Shown here piece after piece: positions 56,447-64,000 of a stretch of 64,000 nucleotides of DNA. This DNA comes from Muscardinus avellanarius. Lineage: Eukaryota; Chordata; Mammalia; Rodentia; Gliridae. The stretch lies in NCBI GenBank assembly GCA_963383645.1, contig OY726559.1, positions 120,613,405-120,677,404 on the forward strand. Reading direction: 5' to 3'. Made by a program: the position numbers and the translations under genes. The notes beneath the pieces are model-generated. The model saw nothing but the letters and a program-made list of their open reading frames with translations, was not told the DNA's origin and searched no databases. Every line of letters begins with the position of its first letter. The first letter of the stretch is position 1.

Positions 56447-56634
56447 GATCTGCCTTTCTAAGCTACAGTACAACAAACAGCATCTGGCTGTCTGAAATTG
56501 GCTTCACGTTTTGCTCTCATAGAGGACATGAAGCTCATTTTGCTGTTTCCCATACTTGTCCCACTTAATGTGTTTATATAGTGTTTCTTCCTGTAATGGG
56601 AGGCATCTCAACCTTCCAGGTCAATTTATGTTAA

Positions 56635-57010
56635 AGAATTAGTTTTCTTCAGAGAAACAGAAGCAATGGGATGTATATGTAGACAGAGAGATTTACCAGA
56701 AACAATTGACATGTGTGATTATGAAGGTTAAGGAGTCCCAAGATCTGTGTTGGGTAGCCAGCTGGAGCTCTGGGGAGCAGTTAGTGTAGCTCTAGCCCAT
56801 GTCTGAAGGGCTGAGCACTGGGAGAGCCAGTGGTATAAGTTCCAGTCTGAAAGTTTGGCCAAATATCTGTATATCCTGTGGGCTAGTCAGATTGACACGT
56901 GAAATTAGCCATCACAAGGAAGAGAAACAAAAGTGCACACAAAATGATTCTCACCCCACTCTAGATTTTGCCAAGTTGAGTGGCCCCCAAGAAATGTCTG
57001 CCTTGGCTTA
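56635..57010 (+). repeat. Possible ancient interspersed repeat
   Basis: TTCAGAGAAACAGAAGCAAT, GAGATTTACCAGAAACAATTG, and later AGTCAGATTGACACGTG with AAATTAGCCATCACA, follow the layout of an old mammalian repeat I recognise but cannot name. Confidence 0.4.
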
Positions 57011-57512
57011 GAGACCTTAGTGGTAGTGGTATATTGTCTGCACATAACTTCTATTTTTCCTCCTTTGACTAAATTGACCTAGAAGTCTGAGATGCCTCCC
57101 ATTCTTGGAAGAAACATTTTCATTTCACTGGTCCAACACCAGAATATGTCTGGGGTTAAGAGTATTAAGATTTTGCTTGCCTTCAGTGTTTCAGACAGTT
57201 TTTTATTGTAGAAGGCTAGATAACCTGGGCTTTTCAAGCATGCATTTCTTTCTAGCTGGAATGCTAGCTGAAATACTTGGGAATTAGGAGATTGTATAGG
57301 AGTCAAGGGAGAAATGATGACACCACCGCTCCATTGAGCTTTCCCTGATTGCCAAAGAGAAGAGAAAACTTGAAATATTAGTTCTTGAGACCTTTACATT
57401 TATATTAATTGATCTACCCTTTGAACTCTCTGAGAGCCAAACAATTCTTTTTGTTATTCTGAATTTCTTCTTTATCTTGTCCATTATAACATTTTTCATA
57501 TGTATGTATGTG

Positions 57513-57543
57513 TATATATATATATATATACACACACACATAT
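57513..57543. repeat. (TA)n(CA)n microsatellite
   Basis: A TATATA run turns into ACACACA. Confidence 0.9.
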
Positions 57544-57634
57544 ATAGTCTATATATTTATTTCCTCCTGTCTTTTAAAATTTAAAACAAGAAAGAAGAAA
57601 AATACTTGATTTGTATATAATTAGGAAGATTTTT

Positions 57635-57792
57635 TTGGGGGGGGTGGTACTGGGGGTGGAACCCAGAGGCTTTCTACCTCTGGGCTATACTCCCAGACCT
57701 TTTTATATATTTTATTTGGAAACAGGGTCTCACTTAAGTTGCTGTGAGCCTCACTGAGTAGCTGAGGCTGGCTTCCAACCTGTGCGATCCTC
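57635..57792 (-). repeat. 5'-truncated B1-dID SINE with target duplication
   Basis: aattaggaagattttt lies at about 57619-57634 and 57793-57808. The B1 end is cut at GATCCTC, so reverse transcription stopped early. Confidence 0.9.
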
Positions 57793-58039
57793 AATTAGGA
57801 AGATTTTTAAGAGATTGGTAGACTTAGAATTTGAGGGATTATGTAGCATAGTGTCTTCCTAAGGGCTGTTGCTTCTCAGGTAGTTTCTAGATGGGTTTGT
57901 TTAACCCATTTTCATATGGATTCGTTTGGCTGGACAAAACTGGGGATCTGGGCCAGAAGGGCAGAGAAGTGGGTAGAAAGGTGAACATTGAGCTAATGAT
58001 CTGGGAGAAGGAAAAATTCTAGAGTGATTTTTATTTCTT

Positions 58040-59045
58040 TGCTATGTGTGGTGGTGCATGCCTATAATCCCAGTACTTGGGAGGCTGAGACAGGAGGATC
58101 ACAAATTCAGGACCAGCCTCAGCAACTTAGACTCTTGGCAACCGAGTGAACCCTTTTCCAAAACAGAAAAGAAAAATATCTGGGGGTGTAGCTTGGAGGT
58201 AGAATGTCTCTGGGTTTAGTCCCCATTACTACAAAAACAAATGAATGAATAAAAATGAAATGAAATGAAAATAATCATTCTGCTGGGCACAGTGACACAT
58301 GCCTATAATTCTAATACTTGGGAGACTGAGCAGGAGGATTGCAGATTCAAGGCCAGCCTCAACAACTTAGTGAAAACCTCAGCAACTTAGAACCTGTTTC
58401 AAAATAAAAAACAAAAAGGACTGGGGTAAGACAGGCGTGGTGGTGCACGCTTGTAATCCCAGCATTTCGGAGGCTGGGACCAGAGGATCGTGGTTTACAG
58501 ACAGCCTCAGCTACTTAGTGAGGCCCTCTGCAACTCAGTGAGATCCAGTTTCAATATAAAGAATAAAAAATAGGGCAGGGGGTGTAGCTCGGAGGTCGAA
58601 TGCCTCTGGGTTCCATCTCCAGACCCAAGGCTGTAGTAGAATGTCCCTGGGTTTAATCCCCAGTACCAAAAAAACAAATAAATTTTTGGTTTTTTTTTTG
58701 CCAGGCATGGTGGCGCACGTTTGTAATCCCAGTATTTGGGAGGCTGAGGCAGGAGTATTGTGCAGGTTTGAAGCCAGCCTCAGCTACTTAGGCTCTCAGC
58801 AACTTAGTGAGAACCTGTTTCCAAGTAAAATATAACATAGAGGCCAGGCATGGTGGCACACGCTTGTAATCCCCACACTTGGGAGGCGGAGACAAGAGGA
58901 TCGTGCAGGTTCGAAGCCAGCCGCGCTGGCTTAAGAGACCCTGTTTCCAAATAAAAATATAAAATAGTTCTGGGAGTGTAACCCAGCGAAGGGTTTCCGG
59001 AACTAGAAAACCCCTGGGTTCCATCCCCAGCACCACTAAAATTAA
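58040..59045 (+). repeat. + strand SINE cluster (five copies or parts)
   Basis: Copies lie at 58040-58245, 58282-58430 (its ID half is displaced to 58628-58680), a nested CCCAGACCC-type copy at 58431-58627, a B1 half at 58703-58840 and a GGGCTTCC-like copy at 58849-59045 with a mixed ID end. Confidence 0.84.
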
Positions 59046-59176
59046 TAAATTAATTAAGTAAATGAATATTTTTTAGAATTTCTATTGCTAGTTCTCTGAA
59101 AAGCAGAGAAACCTTCAGACTCCAGAGTGATATATTGTTCCTGACACTTTCCTTTCAATATGAAGTTTTTTTGTTT

Positions 59177-59763
59177 TTGTTTTTGTTTCGGTACTGGAGA
59201 TGGAACCCAGGGGTATTGTACCTCCAGGCAATACCCCCAGCCCTATTTTTTAGTTAGTTAGTTAGTTAGTTTATTTGTTTGTTTGTTTGTTTGTTTGTTT
59301 GTTTATTTATTTATTTATTTTGCGGTACTAGGAATGGAACCCAGGGGCATTCTATGTCCAAGTTATACTGCCAGCCCTACTCTTTTCTTTCTTTCTTTTT
59401 CTTTTTTCTTTTTTCTTTTTTCTTTTTTTGGTGGTACTGGGATTCCTGGAAACCTTTCTACCTCCAGGCTACACTCCCAGACCTTTTTTTTATACTTTTT
59501 TATTTGGAAGCAGGGTCTCTTAAACCAGCATGGCTGGCTTCGAACCTGCGCGATTCTCCTGTCTCCACCTCCCAAGCACAGGGATTACAAGCATGCGCCA
59601 CCGCTCCTGGCTATTTCTTATTCTCTATTTTGAAACAGGATCTCACAAAGGCAGTGTGTTGCCAAGGGCCTCACTAAGTAACTGAGGCTGTCCGTGAACT
59701 GTGATCCTCCAGTCTCAGCCTTTCAAATGCTGGAATTACAAACATGCTACACCATGCCTGGCT
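59177..59763 (-). repeat. Minus-strand SINE cluster with GTTA/GTTT/ATTT microsatellite
   Basis: An ID half (59177-59250), microsatellite (59251-59320) and ID half (59321-59385) are followed by a nested GGGCTTCC-type copy (59420-59612) and a B1 half (59613-59763). Confidence 0.85.
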
Positions 59764-60038
59764 CACATAAGGTTTTAATTTATAGGAAAATAATTATTTT
59801 AGGCCAAGGATATAGACATGGCAATTAATTAAATAGCTCCATAGATCATGCTAAATGTAATTTGTCAACATTTTTTTTCATAATAGTGGGACATGTGCTT
59901 CTTAAATATTTTCTTTGAGCAGCACCCTGGTGCAATAATTGTTTCTCAAGTTAGAAGGAAGATTTTGGGGGAGGAACTTTTTTCTAACCCCAGCAAGACT
60001 CATTTTGATTAAATAGTTATTAGAAAAAAGAATTCCTT

Positions 60039-60257
60039 TTTTTTTTTTTTTTTTTGGTGGTACTGGGGGTGGAACTCAGAGGCTTTCTAAGTCTGGGCTA
60101 TACTCCCAGACTCATTTATATTTTTTATTTTGGAAACAGTGTCTCACTAAGTTGCTGAGAGCCTCACTAAGTAGCTGAGGCTGGCTTCGAACCTCTGCGA
60201 TCCTCCTGTCTCAGCCTCCCAAGCGGGGATTACAAGCATGCGCCACCACGGCTGGCT
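60039..60257 (-). repeat. B1-dID SINE with target duplication
   Basis: agaattcctt lies at 60029-60038 and 60258-60267. Confidence 0.9.
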
Positions 60258-60286
60258 AGAATTCCTTATTTATGTCTTGGTATTGC

Positions 60287-60300
60287 ACGCGCGCGCGTGC

Positions 60301-60332
<32 letters not shown>
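60287..60332. repeat. (GC)n(GT)n microsatellite
   Basis: Alternating purine-pyrimidine: CGCGCGCG, then GTGCGTGCG, then (GT)n. This is a Z-DNA-prone composition. Confidence 0.93.
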
Positions 60333-60668
60333 ATCCAAATAATGTCTACACTCACACACGTGTGTGCATTTCATCCTGGGATCTGGCAGGCACTGGGGGA
60401 GAGAGGTACAGAAGAGGCTGGAGTCTCACAGTCTTATTCTCTCACGTGCATGCCTTTAGCCCCCGTATTTCTGTGAGTTTTCTTTTCCAGGACACTGTTG
60501 GCTCTAGCAGGTGCCTAGTTAGTGGATCATTGGCAAAGAAATTCGCCAGAATTAAAAACCTAGTTACTTCTGAGGATTGAGAATAAATGAGAGAGGAGAA
60601 GGTGCTTATCATCCATTGCTCTTAGATTCTAGTCAACTCAAATACAGTTATCTTGGGTTGGTTTGTTT

Positions 60669-60905
60669 TGTGGTACTAGGGATGGATTCCAGGGGCATTC
60701 TACCTTCGAGCCACACCCCCCAGCCCTATTTTTTATTTTGAAACAGGTTCTCACTAGGTTGCAAAGAGCCTCACTAAGTAGCTGCATTTGTTTGTGACCC
60801 TGCGATCCTCCTGTCTCAGCCTCCCAAGTACTGGGATTATAAGCGTGCACCACCATGCTCAGGGGAAGAATGCCTCTAGGTTTAATCCCCAGTGCTACAC
60901 ACACA
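60669..60905. repeat. Minus-strand SINE abutting a + strand ID fragment
   Basis: A minus-strand copy lies at 60669-60858. A + strand ID end (GTTTAATCCCCAGTGCTAC) lies at 60868-60900. Confidence 0.82.
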
Positions 60906-61146
60906 AAAAGAAATAAATAAAAAAAGAAAACATAGAATGCAGTGTGTACAACCAGATGTACTTACAAGGTTGAAATATAACCCTCTAAAGGACATTATGA
61001 GGTTTGATCTCCTGTAGCTGTCTCAGACAAGAATTACAGGTATTTGACTTTAAGATTATATATATGTACACACACACACAAACATATACTTTATGTTTTG
61101 CTAGCAGATTATACTTAGCTGGTATCCCCAGAAGTGAAGTTTCTGT

Positions 61147-61218
61147 GTTCTCTTTCCTATTTTCTTCTCTTTCGGTACTGGGGTTCTCTTTCCTATTTTC
61201 TTCTCTTTCGGTACTGGG
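61147..61218. repeat. 36-bp perfect tandem duplication
   Basis: Bases 61147-61182 and 61183-61218 are the same, spanning the start of a SINE ID half (TTTCGGTACTGGG). Confidence 0.92.
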
Positions 61219-61865
61219 GATGAAACCCAATGTCATTGTACTTCCTAGCTACACCCCCAGCCCTATTTTTTAGTCTTTTTATTTTTGAAACGGGATCTTG
61301 CTGAGTTCCGAAGGGCCTCGCTAAGTAGCTGAAGCTCTCTGCAAAATGCGATCCTCTAGTCTCAGCCTCCTGAATGCTGGGATAACAAGCTTGCACCGCT
61401 ATGCCTGGCTCCCTTTCCTTTTTTTTTTTTTTTTTTTTTTTGTGGTTTTGGGGGTGGAACCCAGGGGCATTCGACCTCCGAGCTACACCCCCTGCTCTAT
61501 TTTTTATTCTTTATTTTGAAACCGGGTATCACAGAGCTGCAGAGAACCTCACTAAGTAGCTGAGGCTGGCCGGGCGTGGTGGCACATGCTTGTAATCCCA
61601 GCCTTCGGGAGGCTGACACTGGAGGATCACGGTTCACGGACAGCCTCAGCTACTTAGTGAGGCCCTCTGCAACTCAATGAGACCCAGTTTCAAAATAAAG
61701 AATAAAAAAATAGGGCAGGGGGTATAGCTTGGAGGTCGAATGCCCCTGGGTTCCATCCCTAGACCCGCAAAAATAACTAACTAACTAAATAAATAAATAA
61801 ATAAAACAATAAAATAAATAGCTGAGGCTGTTCGCGAACCGTGATCCTCCTGGCTCATCCTCAAC
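61209..61865. repeat. Minus-strand SINEs with a + strand SINE nested
   Basis: A minus-strand copy (61209-61412) is followed by a second (61420-61567). That second copy is interrupted by a + strand CCCAGACCCGC-type copy (61568-61816) and resumes to 61860. TAGCTGAGGCTG occurs on both sides. Confidence 0.87.
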
Positions 61866-61884
61866 TCTATTTTTTTTTTTTTTT

Positions 61885-62886
61885 TTTTTTTTAGTGGTAC
61901 TGGGAATTGAACCCAGGAAGGCTCTACCACTGAGATGCATCCTTAGCCCCTTTTTAAATTTTTTTAGTTTGAGACAGGGTCTCACTAAATTAATCAGGCA
62001 GGCCTCAGACTTATGGTCCTCTTGCTTCAGCCTCTCAAGTAGCTGGGATTGCACGCATGTGCCACTGTGCTCTGCTAAGAAATACCTTTGTGTGTGCAAT
62101 ACACAGACATACACACACAGACACACACACTGTCCCTCTCCCTCCATCACTCCCTCTCTCCTTTTCTCTCTCTGGGAATTGAACTCAGAAGTATTCAGGG
62201 GTGAACTCTACTTTAGAGCTATACTCCCTGCTTTTGTATTTTATTTTTCATTTTGAAACAGGGTCTTGCTGAGTTATATCATATTGGCTTTGAACCTGTG
62301 ATCCTCCTGTCTCAGTCTCCAGCCTCCCAAATACTGGGATTATAGGCATGCGCCACCATGCCCTGCTAAGAGGTACTTGTGTGTGTGCAGGGGGGAGGGA
62401 TATTGGGGATTAAACCCAGGGGCATTCTACTTCTGAGCTATATCCCCAGTCTTCTTTTATTTTTTATTTGAAAACAGAGTCTCACTAAGTTGTTGAAATT
62501 GTCCCCAAACCTTTGACCCTTCTCTTTTAGCCTCCCAAGTACTGGGATTGTGAGTGTGCACCACCACACTCAGTCTACAAGTGCCATTTTTTTAAGGCTT
62601 AAAACTTTTTAGACGTCCTCCCAACAAGATCATAACTGAATTTAAGGTTTTTTGTGGAGTTTTTGTTTGTTTGTTTGTTTGTTTATTTTTGGTACTGGGG
62701 ACTGAACCTGAGGGCATCCTGCTTCTGAGCTATACCCTCAGCCAGTTTTATTTTTTCTTTTGAAACAGGATCTTGCTAAGTTGCTGAACATCTTTCTGAG
62801 TTGCTGAGGCTGGCTTCAAACCTGTGATCCTCCAATCTCAGCCTCCCAGGTACTAGAATTGCAGGTGTATAGCACCATACCCAGAA
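61885..62886 (-). repeat. Four diverged minus-strand SINEs
   Basis: Copies lie at 61885-62075, 62168-62370, 62398-62578 and 62685-62886, each with the GAAACAGGGTCT linker or a variant. Confidence 0.83.
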
Positions 62887-62930
62887 GTTTTAGTCTTTTT
62901 TGATGAATATTGTAATAAAAAGCTATGATT

Positions 62931-63137
62931 GAGCCCGGTGTGGTTGTCCATGCTTGTAATCCCAGTACTTGGGAGGCTGAAACAGGAGGATCGCGCAGGT
63001 TTGAAGTCAGCCTGAGCTACTTAGTGAGGCTGTCAGCACATTAGTGAGACCCTGTTTCCAAATAAAAATATAAACTAGGTCTGGGAGTGTAGCCCAGAGG
63101 TAGAAGGCCCCTGGTTCCATCCCTAGTACCACAAAAA

Positions 63138-63172
<35 letters not shown>

Positions 63173-63174
63173 AT
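62931..63174 (+). repeat. B1-dID SINE with (AAAT)n tail and target duplication
   Basis: agctatgatt lies at 62921-62930 and 63175-63184. The tail is (AAAT)n at 63136-63174. Confidence 0.91.
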
Positions 63175-63184
63175 AGCTATGATT

Positions 63185-63820
63185 TTAGTATGCTTTTAAA
63201 TCAATTTGTCTTTATTATTTATGCCAGAATCCATATCCAGATAAAATATAGATATTATATTCAATTAAAGTTTTTTTTTCAGGCAGAAGATAATGGGCAT
63301 ACAGATTCCCTGTAATAACCCTGTGACCTCACAGAGGTGCAAACCCCATGGTTGTGACTTGCTCATACAGAGCGGGGCTGAGAAGTATGTTCAGAAAACA
63401 ACCTGCTCATGCATGGAAATGTATAGGCTTATTTGAACTCAGTTGTATGAATACATTTTGAAAGCCAAGATACAAATATTTCAAATTTCTGTTTGAGTCT
63501 TGAGATAAACAGAATAAATTAATTATTCAGAAGCAAGACTTTTAATTCATGGTTGCATTATTTATTCTGTTTAGTTCAACTCAGAAATAATAGTTTAATG
63601 TTCTTGAATTCCTTGCTATGCTTGGGCAGTGACCATGTGTCCTCTGTAGGTTTTCATATATGGACTCTAATTAGGGCAGTACAGCAGGTGCATCCTTTCT
63701 TGTAGTGGACACATCCTGTCTGGGAGACTTGTAGTGAGTATGTGATCTGCATAGTTAAAGAAGATTCTCTGAATAGTGAAAAGCAAGACATCACTGCCCA
63801 TGTGAGCCTAAAGTGTAGTT
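63185..63820. other. Unique intergenic sequence
   Basis: I recognise neither gene nor repeat. Confidence 0.4.
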
Positions 63821-63822
63821 AG

Positions 63823-64000
63823 TTAGCCAGGTGTGGTCACACTTATAATCCCAGTACTCGGGAGGCTGAAACAGGAGGGTCTCAGGTTTGTAGCCAGCCT
63901 CAGCAACTTAGGCCCTCTGCAACTTAGTGAGACCCTCTTTCAAAATTAAAGAGTAAAATAGGACTGGGGGGTGTAGCTCAGAGGTAGAATATTCCCGGGT
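63823..64000 (+). repeat. B1-dID SINE, cut by window end
   Basis: It begins AGCCAGGTGTGGTCACAC. The ID half is reached at the last bases. Confidence 0.87.

Noticed and set aside
55000..64000. A second gene downstream of RNF115
   Set aside because: All frames there fall in SINEs or are short. No exon with family-like residues and splice sites was found.

Overview
The window is mammalian nuclear DNA, and its repeats point to a rodent, most likely of the squirrel/dormouse/mountain-beaver side. SINEs that join a 7SL-derived B1 half to an ID-like tRNA half (B1-dID type) cover much of it, along with rodent-type L1 copies. The exact species is an inference from repeat style; I cannot fix it from the sequence alone.

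One protein-coding gene is visible, on the + strand: RNF115 (BCA2/Rabring7), a RING-H2 E3 ubiquitin ligase. Eight coding exons lie at 7610-7668, 15763-15820, 24076-24287, 45977-46048, 47171-47243, 48147-48240, 52075-52190 and 53650-53781. All have GT-AG introns and consistent phases (816 coding bases, 271 residues plus stop). They correspond to exon 2 through the last coding exon. The first coding exon, with the start codon and the first half of the N-terminal zinc finger, must lie upstream of base 1. The 3' UTR follows, with candidate AATAAA signals at 54321 and 54862. From about 55000 to 64000 I see no gene, only SINEs, microsatellites and unique sequence.

Layout: 1-7609 is intron 1 with many SINEs and a twin-primed (5'-inverted) L1 at about 1003-3418. 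7669-24075 (introns 2 and 3) is SINE-rich, saturated at 11281-13431. 24288-45976 is the large intron 4. It holds a 3.7-kb composite retroelement (28886-32575), a Tigger/MER2-like DNA transposon (35100), a 40-bp perfect palindrome with two CArG boxes (38432), a second L1 with three-level nesting (40146-41960) and a 254-bp pure pyrimidine tract (43114). The 46049-48350 block holding exons 5-7 is almost free of repeats. Intron 7 carries a SINE that ends 24 bases before exon 8.

The most notable object is the composite element at 28886-32575 (sense strand minus). It has perfect 15-bp target-site duplications and splits an older L1-like sequence. From its 5' end it reads: an L1-promoter-like start with a YY1-type motif, tandem promoter-like monomers of about 165-175 bp, a GC-rich VNTR of about 50-bp units, and the 3' end of the local L1 family with an A-rich tail. 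No ORF1 or ORF2 body is present. This architecture parallels the hominoid SVA/LAVA class of non-autonomous composite retrotransposons, here apparently built from a rodent L1.
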